This document shows, one piece after another, positions 34,325 through 41,571 of a DNA stretch of 41,571 nt. How positions within the stretch are numbered: position 1 is the first letter of the stretch; every line of letters begins with the position of its first letter. The notes below the pieces were generated by a model. The model did not search any database. It was not told the DNA's origin and saw only the letters and a list, made by a program, of their open reading frames with translations. The DNA comes from Deltaproteobacteria bacterium UBA4427 (GTDB taxonomy: Bacteria > Myxococcota_A > UBA9160 > UBA4427), in assembly GCA_002390675.1 (NCBI GenBank), contig DGPZ01000063.1, positions 1 through 41,571 on the forward strand, read 5' to 3'. Both the position numbers and the translations under genes were made by a program.

Positions 34325-35437
34325 ATGGCCGACGCTGTCAGTCCGAGCCAGGTGCTCGACGCCCTGCGCCCCATCATCGACCCCGACTTCCAGAAGAGCA
34401 TCGTAGATCTCGGCTTCATTAAGGACCTGAAGGTCGACGGCTCGTCCGTCGCATTTTCAATCGAGCTCACCACGCCTGCCTGCCCGGTCAAGGCCGAGTT
34501 CGAACGTGCTGCGACGGAACGTGTGCAGGCGATCGAAGGCGTCGAGGACGTCGCCGTCACGATGACCGCCAACACCCGGCAAGCGGGACGCGCCACCGGT
34601 GCCCAAGCCGACCAGCAAGTCAGCATGCCCGGCGTGAAGAACATCATCGCCGTGGCCTCCGGTAAGGGCGGCGTCGGCAAGAGCACGACCGCTATCAATC
34701 TAGCGCTCACGCTCCGTGATCAAGGCGCTTCCGTCGGCATCCTCGATGCGGACGTTTACGGCCCTTCGCTTGCGCTGCTAGCAGGCGTTCACGGACGACC
34801 GGACACCACGCCGGACCGAAAGATCATGCCGCTCATCGGACAGGGCATGAAGCTCATGTCCATGGCGTTCTTCATGAACGATGACTCACCGGTCATCTGG
34901 CGCGGACCGATGGTCCATGGCCTTGTGAAGCAGTTTCTCTCGGACGTCCAGTGGGGCGAGCTCGACTATTTGATCGTCGATATGCCGCCTGGAACCGGAG
35001 ACGCAGCACTCACGCTCACGCAGATGGCTCCGCTCTCCGGAGCAGTGATCGTCACAACTGCAAACGACCTTTCGCTGATCGACGCCCGCAAGGGTCTGCA
35101 AATGTTCGAGAAGGTCGGCGTGCCGATTCTGGGAATCGTCGAGAACATGAGCTTCTTCACCCCGGCGGACGCACCCGACAAGAAGTACTACATCTTCGGG
35201 AAAGGCGGAGGCGAGCGCGTCGCAAAGGAACTCGACGTGCCCTTCCTGGGCGAAGTCCCGATCGATCCGCGCATCGCTGAAAACGGCGACCTCGGAAAGC
35301 CGATCGTCGTCAGCGAACCCGACTCACCCAGCAGCCAGGCACTTCACACGATCGCCGGCGAAGTGGCTCGTAAAGTGGCCATGCTCGCTGTCAAGAGCCC
35401 ACCCATCGCGGACGCCAACATCAGCTGGGTCAACTAA
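34325..35437 (+). CDS. mrp: Mrp/NBP35-family iron-sulfur cluster carrier ATPase
   Basis: A 370-residue ApbC/Mrp protein. It has an N-terminal MIP18/DUF59 domain (residues 1-85, with TTPACPVKAEFE), then the deviant Walker A SGKGGVGKSTTAINLAL (about 112-128), DADVYGPS, DMPPGTGDAALTL and GIVENMSFF. The C-terminal CxxC metal motif found in many members is replaced by TPADAPDKKYYIFGKGGG, as in some other bacterial lineages. It holds and transfers Fe-S clusters to apo-proteins in the cytoplasm. Without the CxxC pair, the cluster site may rely on the DUF59 Cys or on other Cys residues. It is followed by a strong terminator and preceded by a hairpin leader. Confidence 0.94.
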   Translation: MADAVSPSQVLDALRPIIDPDFQKSIVDLGFIKDLKVDGSSVAFSIELTTPACPVKAEFERAATERVQAIEGVEDVAVTMTANTRQAGRATGAQADQQVSMPGVKNIIAVASGKGGVGKSTTAINLALTLRDQGASVGILDADVYGPSLALLAGVHGRPDTTPDRKIMPLIGQGMKLMSMAFFMNDDSPVIWRGPMVHGLVKQFLSDVQWGELDYLIVDMPPGTGDAALTLTQMAPLSGAVIVTTANDLSLIDARKGLQMFEKVGVPILGIVENMSFFTPADAPDKKYYIFGKGGGERVAKELDVPFLGEVPIDPRIAENGDLGKPIVVSEPDSPSSQALHTIAGEVARKVAMLAVKSPPIADANISWVN

Positions 35438-35475
35438 CACTCAGACCCCACCACGCGACAAGATAAGATCCAAGA

Positions 35476-35513
35476 ACGGCGCACAGGCTTAGGCCTGCGC
35501 GCCGTCTTTCATT
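35476..35513 (+). terminator. Rho-independent terminator after mrp
   Basis: ACGGCGC pairs with GCGCCGT and CAGGC with GCCTG around a TTAG loop, with one A-C mismatch between. CTTTCATT follows. The hairpin begins 39 bp after the mrp stop. The stem also faces the convergent MMPL gene end, but the T-tract favours plus-strand termination. Confidence 0.85.
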
Positions 35514-35560
35514 TGAGTAGGTGCCTCGTTCAGATAAGCATCTGGAGAGACGCCGAGCGC

Positions 35561-37843
35561 CTAGTCCGCATCGATCAGCTTCAAGCACAGCGCTGGCGTA
35601 ATAGTCACGTCGACGAGCCAAGCCAGCGCGAGGGTCGCTGCACCGAGCAACCCGAATTCCGCCTGATTCTGTAGCCCGCTCGTCCCCACGACAAGCAGTC
35701 CAAGACAAACCGCCATAGTCGTGCATGTAATCGCACGCCCGACGCGCACAAGCGCAACACGAAGCGCCTCTTCCCGCTGCATCTTCGCACGAAGCGCCCG
35801 GCGATACTCCACGAGCAAATGCAGCGTGTCGTCCACTGCGACCCCTAACACGATCGAGCCCATCAAAGCCGTCGCGTTATTGATCGTGGTGCCTGTCGCC
35901 CCTAAGAGCCCGAAATAGAAGAGCAACGGCAATAGATTCGGCAGCAATGCAAAGAGTCCCAAACGCAGAGAGCGAAAATAGCCGACCAGCAGCAACCCGA
36001 TCATCGCCGCCGCCAAAACCAGACTCAACGCCTGACCACGAGCAATACGATCCGCGGCCCGAGTCAAGAGAATTGCGTTGCCGGTGGCATGCCCCGTAAT
36101 TCCATTGGGAAGGGCGCCCAGTCGTTTATCGATCCGCGATGCCAAGTCGTCAAACTCTTGGGTTTCGGTGGCTGTCGAACGAACCATGATCGTGATCACT
36201 TGATGTGCCCTGTCGAGAAGAACATCCAGCTCCTCGTTCGCGCCAAACAAGAGAAGCTGCGCCACCAGCCTCCGGCTATTCGGGATCCGGCGAGCTGGCG
36301 GGTCATCCACTCCCATTCCTTCATTCAGGACTTCGATATATTCCACGACACTTGTTGTGTCACCTATCTCCGGCTGCATCTCGAGCCACGCCTGCAGCGC
36401 CTGGACTTCCCTCAGCCATTCGGGCCGCTCGAAAGCGCCCTTCTCCTCCGCTTGAAGCATCACGTAGAACTGATTCGCGCCGCCGAAGAGTGCATCCACT
36501 TCTTGATAGGCCTGCCGAATCGCCGTCTCTTCGCCGAAGTTCTCGATCACGGGAAGGTTCACCTCGATCCGTGTCGCCGCCGCGATTGCAAAAACGCTCG
36601 CCACGCCCCCGAGCGCGAGTAGAGAACCAACGTGCCGAGCATCGAAGGCCGCGAGGCGTGTGAACTGTCGATCGAGCCAATCCGTCGTCGCGGTTGACGT
36701 CGGCTTCTCCGCTCCCGAGAGAAGCAGGGGGACAACAGTTAAAGCGGCGAGCAATGTTGCCGCAGTACTGATTACGGCGAAAATCCCGAAGCCTCTAATT
36801 ACTTCGAGGCCATTGCTCGTGAGTGATAGAAATCCGGCCGCCGTCGTGAGCGCGGTAAAGGTCACCGGAAATGCCACGTGCGCGAGTGCGCGACGGCTAC
36901 GTTCGAGCGCCGTGTCATCCTCCCCGTGCTCTGCTGCAAAACCAGACACGACGTGCGCCGAATACGCGAACCCGAGGGCAAGTACGAGAGGCGGAATCAG
37001 GGTCGTCACGATATTCAGGTCATGCCCGACCCATCCCATCGTCCCGATTGTCCAGACGAGACCTAGGCCAACCGCGGCCAAGGGCGCCATTCCAAGTCGC
37101 ACGCTCCGAAAGAACGCGCAGCCTAACGCGCCCATCAACCCGACCACGACTGGGATCATCATCACCAGTTCGCCCGTGAGCAGACGGCCCACTTCGGCCT
37201 TCACGTGCGGGGTACCTGCCAAAATAACGCGAAGCTGCGGTTGGTCCAGCGCTGATTCCCGTGCGACCTCAAGGAGCCTAAGGTCTAGGTTCCCGGCCAG
37301 AAAGACATCTTCTGGCATGCGCTCAAATGTCACGAGCATCGCCGTCGCGCGACCATCCTTAGAAACAAAAGTTCCGGCACGAAGAGGATCTGAAAGAAGC
37401 TCCTCGCGAAGCGTGTTGGCCATCTCCTGGCTCTCGATCGGATCGTCGAAGAATCCAGAGATCTCAATATCGTCGTCGACGCGACGCATCCGAACCGCCG
37501 TCGTAAGCCCTTCGACATGATGAACGCCTTCGACGCGTGAAAGTCCTCGCGCCATCTCTTCGACAACGGCAAGCCCACTCTTTGTAAAGAGGTCATCCCC
37601 AATCAAAGCTACCAGAACTACATCATCGCTTCCGAATCGATCAAGCAGCTCTTCGTAGAAGAGCCTCGCCGGATCGTCCGCGGGCAGCATCTCGTTGAGC
37701 GACGGGTCGATTCGAATCCTCGGGACACCTTGGATCGGATCGTAGATCCCGGCAAGAGCCACCAACGTTACGACGAAGAGTACGGTCGCAACGAGCCGTC
37801 GGGATTCGATGACCCGCTTAGCAAACGCTTCAGACCCGGTCAT
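35561..37843 (-). CDS. RND-superfamily MMPL-type exporter
   Basis: A 760-residue inner-membrane protein with the MMPL/SSD architecture: one N-terminal helix, a periplasmic loop (about residues 40-215), five helices, a second loop and a final helix bundle, repeated in two halves. The second-half TM motif VLGVAVDDTLHLLVEY retains Asp, whereas the matching first-half motif VLALGFAYSAHVVSGF has no acidic residue. The family exports lipids, hopanoids or siderophore-type molecules using the proton gradient. It follows the LolA-like gene by 85 bp, a pairing typical of MMPL plus outer-membrane lipoprotein-sorting proteins. The cargo is unknown. Confidence 0.92.
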   Translation of the reverse strand: MTGSEAFAKRVIESRRLVATVLFVVTLVALAGIYDPIQGVPRIRIDPSLNEMLPADDPARLFYEELLDRFGSDDVVLVALIGDDLFTKSGLAVVEEMARGLSRVEGVHHVEGLTTAVRMRRVDDDIEISGFFDDPIESQEMANTLREELLSDPLRAGTFVSKDGRATAMLVTFERMPEDVFLAGNLDLRLLEVARESALDQPQLRVILAGTPHVKAEVGRLLTGELVMMIPVVVGLMGALGCAFFRSVRLGMAPLAAVGLGLVWTIGTMGWVGHDLNIVTTLIPPLVLALGFAYSAHVVSGFAAEHGEDDTALERSRRALAHVAFPVTFTALTTAAGFLSLTSNGLEVIRGFGIFAVISTAATLLAALTVVPLLLSGAEKPTSTATTDWLDRQFTRLAAFDARHVGSLLALGGVASVFAIAAATRIEVNLPVIENFGEETAIRQAYQEVDALFGGANQFYVMLQAEEKGAFERPEWLREVQALQAWLEMQPEIGDTTSVVEYIEVLNEGMGVDDPPARRIPNSRRLVAQLLLFGANEELDVLLDRAHQVITIMVRSTATETQEFDDLASRIDKRLGALPNGITGHATGNAILLTRAADRIARGQALSLVLAAAMIGLLLVGYFRSLRLGLFALLPNLLPLLFYFGLLGATGTTINNATALMGSIVLGVAVDDTLHLLVEYRRALRAKMQREEALRVALVRVGRAITCTTMAVCLGLLVVGTSGLQNQAEFGLLGAATLALAWLVDVTITPALCLKLIDAD

Positions 37844-37928
37844 CTAATCAAGCCCCCTCCCCGGCTGCCTCGGCAGTCGGTCGACCCCGGTTCGACGAAG
37901 CAGGACCGGCCTAACATACAGAACATGC

Positions 37929-38864
37929 TCAGGGGGATATCGCCGCGGGCGTCTCGCCCTCGTTCTCCGAGCCGCCCGAGAGTCCATCGGACTTCAGCGC
38001 GCTCTTTGTAAAATCGGCCGCAGGCAAATCAGAACTTGCCTGGAAGTCTTGGATGCGAATCGTCGTCTGCGTATCGCGGCGCAGGTCTTCCATCACGAAG
38101 ACATAAGGAAGCATCGCATCACCGACCAGGCGAACCTCAGAGACCGGCGCACGGAGCTGTTTACGCAGTCGATCGTCTTCACCGTAAAGATTAATCTGAA
38201 TCGGCAGACAAAATTCCTGATCGACATGCGTCAGGACGCGCGCATATTCGGAGCCCTTTCTCCCATGGTCTAGCGTTTCGAGCAGCCAGCTCGGCCGCCC
38301 CGAAACGTCGGACACTCCAACCAGCTCGACGGCCGTCGCATCCACCGGATCCTGCAGTCGTTCCAAATCCTCGAAACTAAAATCGGTTCCGAGCACCGGA
38401 CCGCGCAATCGCTTCGAGCGCACGCGCTTCACTTTCGGCAGGTCCGGCAGGCTCAGATAAAACTCTGGCTGGTCCGAGGCGCGGTCCACGATCAAGAGCG
38501 CGGTGCCCGCCGTTTCTGCAGGTTCGGAAACGCGCAATACCACCTGAGAGAGCGACGCATCATCCTTGCGCCAGCGGATCTCTGCACGAGAAGTTGTGAT
38601 CACATCCGATCGGTCCGCGGCTTCCACGTGAAAATCGATCACGCCTGCTGCGTCGGGCAAATTCCGGCTCACGCACGCCTCGATTGCAGCCAGGTCCGCC
38701 GACGGGCCCGGAGGAGACGGCCGGCCTTCGGCACTCGCGCCCAGCCCCGCGCACAAAAGACTGGCCGCGAGCGGAAGCATGACAAGCGCCTGCATGCGCG
38801 GAGTCCCCGAGCTCGACCCCTCGGTGGCGGTGGTATTTAGGCGCGTCTGTTCTAACTCGCTCAT
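37929..38864 (-). CDS. LolA-like outer membrane lipoprotein-sorting protein
   Basis: A 311-residue exported protein. The start at 38864 (MSELEQ) gives a signal sequence after about 25 residues (LVMLPLAASLLCAGLGASA); a start at 38795 (MQALVML) with GGGGA upstream is also possible. The body is beta-rich: TTSRAEIRWRKDDASLSQVVL, FYLSLPDLPKVKRVRSKRL, GTDFSFEDLERLQDP, then YARVLTHVDQEFCLPIQINLY. The RVR...GTDFSYEDL pattern is the mark of the LolA-like proteins encoded beside MMPL transporters. It is thought to accept hydrophobic cargo in the periplasm. It is 85 bp upstream of the exporter gene on the same strand. Confidence 0.85.
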   Translation of the reverse strand: MSELEQTRLNTTATEGSSSGTPRMQALVMLPLAASLLCAGLGASAEGRPSPPGPSADLAAIEACVSRNLPDAAGVIDFHVEAADRSDVITTSRAEIRWRKDDASLSQVVLRVSEPAETAGTALLIVDRASDQPEFYLSLPDLPKVKRVRSKRLRGPVLGTDFSFEDLERLQDPVDATAVELVGVSDVSGRPSWLLETLDHGRKGSEYARVLTHVDQEFCLPIQINLYGEDDRLRKQLRAPVSEVRLVGDAMLPYVFVMEDLRRDTQTTIRIQDFQASSDLPAADFTKSALKSDGLSGGSENEGETPAAISP

Positions 38865-38912
38865 TAAGTCTCGGTCCCGATTCGGTGATCCTCGCCTGGC
38901 GCAGCGCGCCTG

Positions 38913-38967
38913 CCGGCGCCGGTGCAGCCTCTCACCTCCGCAGAGGCTCCCCCAATCTGGGGGCAGC
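38913..38967. other. Cluster of inverted repeats between the two LolA-like genes
   Basis: Within the 271-bp gap lie CCGGCGCCGG (38913-38922), GCCTCT...AGAGGC (38927-38947) and CCCCCA-ATC-TGGGGG (38949-38963, with an outer GCT/AGC that competes with the previous stem). No T-tract follows on the minus strand. This could be a Rho-type or processing signal, or a structured leader of the downstream LolA-like gene. The rest of the gap holds no supported gene. Confidence 0.45.
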
Positions 38968-39135
38968 GTCGACCGATCTACGCCTAAAGGGCCCGACTCG
39001 GTCTCCACTAGAGTCGAATCGTACGATTCACGGCAAAAAATAACGGGGGCTCATGCTGCAAGCAGACTTCCTCGCCCAAGAACCGTTGCTCACTGAGTTC
39101 AACACGGACCCAGCAGGTCTTTTGAAGAGGACACG

Positions 39136-39876
39136 TCAGTCGGGCCGAACTCCATGCAAGAGGTCGGGATAGAGAACCGGCACCGGCACCATATTCGCTT
39201 TGCCAGATTGGTCGAGATAGGCCTCGTACTCGATGCGCGTGAGTTTCACACCCGAGGGCGGCACGAAGAAGCGATCCGGAAGAACGATGTCGAACACCCA
39301 ATTTTGGTAGTCGAGTTCGATCGTCTCTCCGGACGCGCGATCGAAAGTCTCTAACCGCAAAGGAACTTCCGGCACGCCCTTCGAAACCCAAAGTTTGCGA
39401 CGCCCACGGGCGTCACGAACCTGCCAGATTTCACCTCGCATGGAACCAATCGAAACGTCATCGATTTTCTCTCCGCCTTCACTCTTTAGATCTTCGAGCT
39501 CGAATCCAAAGGGCCGATCCCGATCCCGATCCTCCTTCATCGAAACCTTGGAGCGCCCGACGTCGAGCCCTACGCCATCGAGACCGTCGAAGACAATGTA
39601 GCGACCACCGTATACGATCGTCGTAATCGGACGACCATTGATCAATGTGCGGGCGACCATGTCATCACCCCTCGCCCAATAATCGATCACTCGAATCCCC
39701 ATCGACCCACGTACGAATGCAGTCGTGTGCCAGGATCCCGGCGGCTTCTTGGTGTCCTCGGCTTTTGCGGCCCCGGCGAGTCCCAAGATCACCGCAAGCC
39801 CGAAGACCGCAGCAGCAGGAATCGCGAGCACAAATAACATCGCTGCGCGACGTGCACCAGCACTGATCCTCTTCAC
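39136..39876 (-). CDS. Second LolA-like periplasmic protein
   Basis: A 246-residue protein from GTG 39876, with AAGGAG 8 bp upstream. The GTG overlaps the upstream TAG stop by one base. The signal peptide is positively charged then hydrophobic (AAMLFVLAIPAAAVFGLAV to AKA-E). The mature part is beta-rich: GIRVIDYWARGDDMVARTLI, TIVYGGRYIVFDGLDGVGL, RKLWVSKGVPEVPLRLETFD, VFDIVLPDRFFVPPSGVKL. The final block (FDIVLPDxxFxPPxGVKL) is typical of the LolA/LppX-like fold. I infer a periplasmic lipid or lipoprotein chaperone. It is co-transcribed with the phosphodiesterase upstream and lies before the other LolA-like gene and the exporter. Confidence 0.72.
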   Translation of the reverse strand: MKRISAGARRAAMLFVLAIPAAAVFGLAVILGLAGAAKAEDTKKPPGSWHTTAFVRGSMGIRVIDYWARGDDMVARTLINGRPITTIVYGGRYIVFDGLDGVGLDVGRSKVSMKEDRDRDRPFGFELEDLKSEGGEKIDDVSIGSMRGEIWQVRDARGRRKLWVSKGVPEVPLRLETFDRASGETIELDYQNWVFDIVLPDRFFVPPSGVKLTRIEYEAYLDQSGKANMVPVPVLYPDLLHGVRPD

Positions 39877-41180
39877 TAATTCGTCTCCTTCAAAGATCCA
39901 GCGGCGCTTTCGAGTCCGAGTCCGAAGAGCATCTCTTCGATCGGTGGGGCTTTCATCTGATCGGGAATGGGAACCCCGAGAAGCTTGAGAATAGTTGGGG
40001 CGACAGAAAGATTGGAGGTCCGTCCAATACGACTGCCAGGCTGAACCCCGCGCCCTCGCGCAACCAACATTCCCGCCATCGACGGTTCCTGCGGATCGTA
40101 GCCGTGATAACCCTTAATGTGGCTTCTTGCCGTCACTATCGCTGTCCCGATCGGCGCACGAACGACTATATGCCCGAACCGAACGTCTCCGACATGCCAG
40201 TCGGCGGGTGCATCGTTGCGGGCCCAAGCCTCGAGGCCGGCCTCGCGTGCGACGCGCAGTGCGGTCTCGACCTGATATTTGCGCGCCTTTGCTTCCTTGA
40301 AGACGACGCTCGAAAACCCACCGATGCCGATCACAGACGCCTTCACGCCGGCCCTTCGCATAGCGGCGCCCAAATCGAAGAGCGTCTCCGCCTCTGTCAT
40401 CCCGTGATCGGACACAAAGATGAGCGTCGTTGTTTCGAAGAGTCTCCGCTCCTCCATCTCTCGCACCAGACGCGCAATTTGCCGATCCTGCGGCGCGAGC
40501 GCAGCGCCTACTTCCTCTGCGTCAGGGCCGTGATTGTGTGCCGCATGATCCGCGCCGTGGAACCAGGCCGTGATCAATTGAGGCCGCTTCGCGGAGTCCG
40601 GTTCCGACAACCATTCGAGGATGCGATTCACCTTGGTCTTTTCGAGGGTACGCGAAGAGAATTCTCGGAACTCACTTGGCCCCGGGCCCCCAGTCCAAGG
40701 CCCCTCAGAACCCACCCAAAAATAGGCTGCAGCGCGAATATCGTGGCGCTCGGCCAAAGACCAGATCGGCTCCGACTCGATCCAAGCCTCAGCGTCCGCG
40801 CGGGAGAAACGACCGTGATCGGGGTCGTGAAAGCTGTTGTTCACAAGACGATGAATTTCAGGACGCACACCCGTCGCTAGGCTGACATGATTCGGAAACG
40901 TGTTCGACGGATTGACCGGAATGAGCCCCTCGGCCCGAAGCCCCGCAGCCCCAAGGGCGACCAGGCTCGGAAGACGATCCGGCCGCAAATCCGCAGGCCG
41001 CGTCCCATCCATCGAAATCATCACCACCGTCGACCGACGACCCGAAGCGTCTGACTGAGCCTGCGCGAGACAGGACCAATGCAGCATCAGGATCAGAGCG
41101 AATATCCAGCTAAAACCGCGATCATTCGTCCACCTATGCCACTGTCGCGGCCTTCGGCCACCTCGTCCTGCCAATCCCAT
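39876..41180 (-). CDS. Exported nucleotide pyrophosphatase/phosphodiesterase (alkaline phosphatase superfamily)
   Basis: A 434-residue protein from ATG 41180, with GGGAG 7 bp upstream (an ATG at 41258 gives a longer, Arg-rich lead). A signal peptide follows (FSWIFALILMLHWSCLAQA). Catalytic features of the NPP family: Asp58 in MISMDGTRP, nucleophile Thr94 in NPSNTFPNHVSLATG, then FHGADHAAHNHGPD, FVSDHGMTEAE and a C-terminal GYHGYDP. Two zinc ions are expected. It hydrolyses phosphodiester or pyrophosphate bonds of nucleotides or lysolipids in the periplasm. Translationally coupled to the second LolA-like gene. Divergent from thiD across 86 bp. Confidence 0.93.
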   Translation of the reverse strand: MGLAGRGGRRPRQWHRWTNDRGFSWIFALILMLHWSCLAQAQSDASGRRSTVVMISMDGTRPADLRPDRLPSLVALGAAGLRAEGLIPVNPSNTFPNHVSLATGVRPEIHRLVNNSFHDPDHGRFSRADAEAWIESEPIWSLAERHDIRAAAYFWVGSEGPWTGGPGPSEFREFSSRTLEKTKVNRILEWLSEPDSAKRPQLITAWFHGADHAAHNHGPDAEEVGAALAPQDRQIARLVREMEERRLFETTTLIFVSDHGMTEAETLFDLGAAMRRAGVKASVIGIGGFSSVVFKEAKARKYQVETALRVAREAGLEAWARNDAPADWHVGDVRFGHIVVRAPIGTAIVTARSHIKGYHGYDPQEPSMAGMLVARGRGVQPGSRIGRTSNLSVAPTILKLLGVPIPDQMKAPPIEEMLFGLGLESAAGSLKETN

Positions 41181-41266
41181 TCGAACTCCCTTTTCTACTC
41201 CACCAAATCGCCGCAATGAGTCAGCCGGGATGCGCCGACCGGGCCGGGAACTTACCATCCGCCCGC

Positions 41267-41571
41267 ATGCTGAGTGTACTCTCGATCGCCGGTTCTGATC
41301 CCACGGGCGGGGCCGGTCTCCAAGCCGACCTCCAAGTCTTTCACGCGTTCGGTGTGCACGGGGCGGCCGTGCCCACAGCGCTCACCATTCAGGACGGCCT
41401 GAAGGTCAAGCGGGTCTTGCCCGTCTTTCCGACGGCGCTGCTCGAAATGCTGCGCTCGACGCTCGACGCCGTGAAGCCGGCAGCCATCAAGGTCGGCATG
41501 CTGGGAACAGATGACGCCGTACGCAATACGTTACTTGCTCTCGCACCCTTCCCGGACGTGCCGGTCGTGAT
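41267..41571 (+). CDS. thiD: Hydroxymethylpyrimidine/phosphomethylpyrimidine kinase, cut by the window edge
   Basis: From ATG 41267 the reading frame is open to the right edge (101 codons). It starts MLSVLSIAGSDPTGGAG, the ribokinase-fold N-terminus of ThiD with the HMP-binding loop (canonical IAGSDxSGGAGxQAD). AAVPTALTIQDG and AIKVGMLGTDDAV follow, as in the family. ThiD phosphorylates HMP to HMP diphosphate, the partner substrate of the ThiE encoded at 27147. The ATP-binding C-terminal half lies outside the window. Confidence 0.93.
   Translation, partial: MLSVLSIAGSDPTGGAGLQADLQVFHAFGVHGAAVPTALTIQDGLKVKRVLPVFPTALLEMLRSTLDAVKPAAIKVGMLGTDDAVRNTLLALAPFPDVPVV

Larger units (their letters stand above)
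638..37915 (+). repeat. Dispersed strand-polar word GCCTAAC
   Basis: By eye, GCCTAAC occurs on the plus strand at about 638, 4246, 8384, 11341, 14607, 18795, 19159, 20174, 22450, 30586, 31081, 33039, 37120 and 37909. Its complement GTTAGGC appears only near 14471 and 15437. Copies fall in plus-strand genes, minus-strand genes and between genes. About 3 would be expected per strand from base composition. The span given covers the first to the last copy and is not a single element. Confidence 0.5.

Noticed and set aside
36660..37520. A 286-codon plus-strand ORF inside the MMPL gene
   Set aside because: It is antisense to clear transmembrane and loop coding, and its product is Ser/Thr/Pro/Arg-rich without domains.
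1..41571. tRNA genes, CRISPR arrays, insertion sequences, prophage or attachment sites
   Set aside because: I found no cloverleaf-like sequence, no regularly spaced repeat array, no transposase or integrase motif, and no terminal inverted repeats.

Overview
The window is about 60% G+C and gene-dense. It comes from a Gram-negative bacterium: it carries signal peptidase II, a heptose adenylyltransferase for lipopolysaccharide, an AsmA-like envelope protein, two LolA-like periplasmic proteins, an RND/MMPL exporter, a PTS-Ntr enzyme I and a sigma54 NtrBC-type pair. Together with many CoA/lipid genes (fused CaiB transferase, SDR, epoxide hydrolase, VOC protein, desaturase, questin-oxidase-like protein, PaaX-like regulator), this suggests an uncultured deltaproteobacterial-grade lineage (Myxococcota, Desulfobacterota or Binatota-like). 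That placement is an inference. No tRNA, rRNA, CRISPR array, insertion sequence or phage gene was recognised, and the window looks chromosomal.

Layout, left to right. 0-1.1 kb: the end of a putrescine operon on the minus strand (aguB, then the first 42 codons of aguA at the edge). 1.2-2.5 kb: a putative membrane protein coupled to a NYN/YacP-like nuclease. 2.7-6.3 kb: the PEP-synthase/PPDK regulatory kinase gene, divergent from leuS. 6.4-10 kb: SDR, VOC, epoxide hydrolase and a DUF2959 lipoprotein. 10.1-14.5 kb: a tandem-fused class III CoA-transferase and heme O synthase on the minus strand, then a DUF374 acyltransferase. 14.7-18 kb: ptsP, a terminator, a small XRE regulator with an operator-like palindrome, and a repeat-rich 400-bp intergenic region. 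18-21.2 kb: an AsmA-like gene overlapping rfaE2. 21.2-24.4 kb: a minus-strand run of moeA, a degenerate MobA-like gene, a PlsC-like acyltransferase and a small ORF. 24.5-29.1 kb: ntrB-ntrC-thiE-CNT transporter, tightly packed with ATGA overlaps. 29.1-34.1 kb: M19 dipeptidase, lspA, PaaX-like regulator, desaturase and questin-oxidase-like gene. 34.3-35.5 kb: mrp with a leader hairpin and a strong terminator. 35.6-41.2 kb: a minus-strand envelope cluster (phosphodiesterase, two LolA-like proteins, MMPL transporter). The right edge holds the start of thiD.

The signals most worth pursuing are: (i) a strand-polar over-used word, GCCTAAC, found on the plus strand whatever the gene orientation; (ii) the repeat architecture upstream of the AsmA-like gene; (iii) several enzymes whose family active-site residues are altered (MobA-like, PlsC-like, the N-terminal half of the fused CoA-transferase, the CNT transporter beside thiE, and Mrp without CxxC); and (iv) the phosphodiesterase/LolA/LolA/MMPL cluster, which may be a lipid or lipoprotein export unit.
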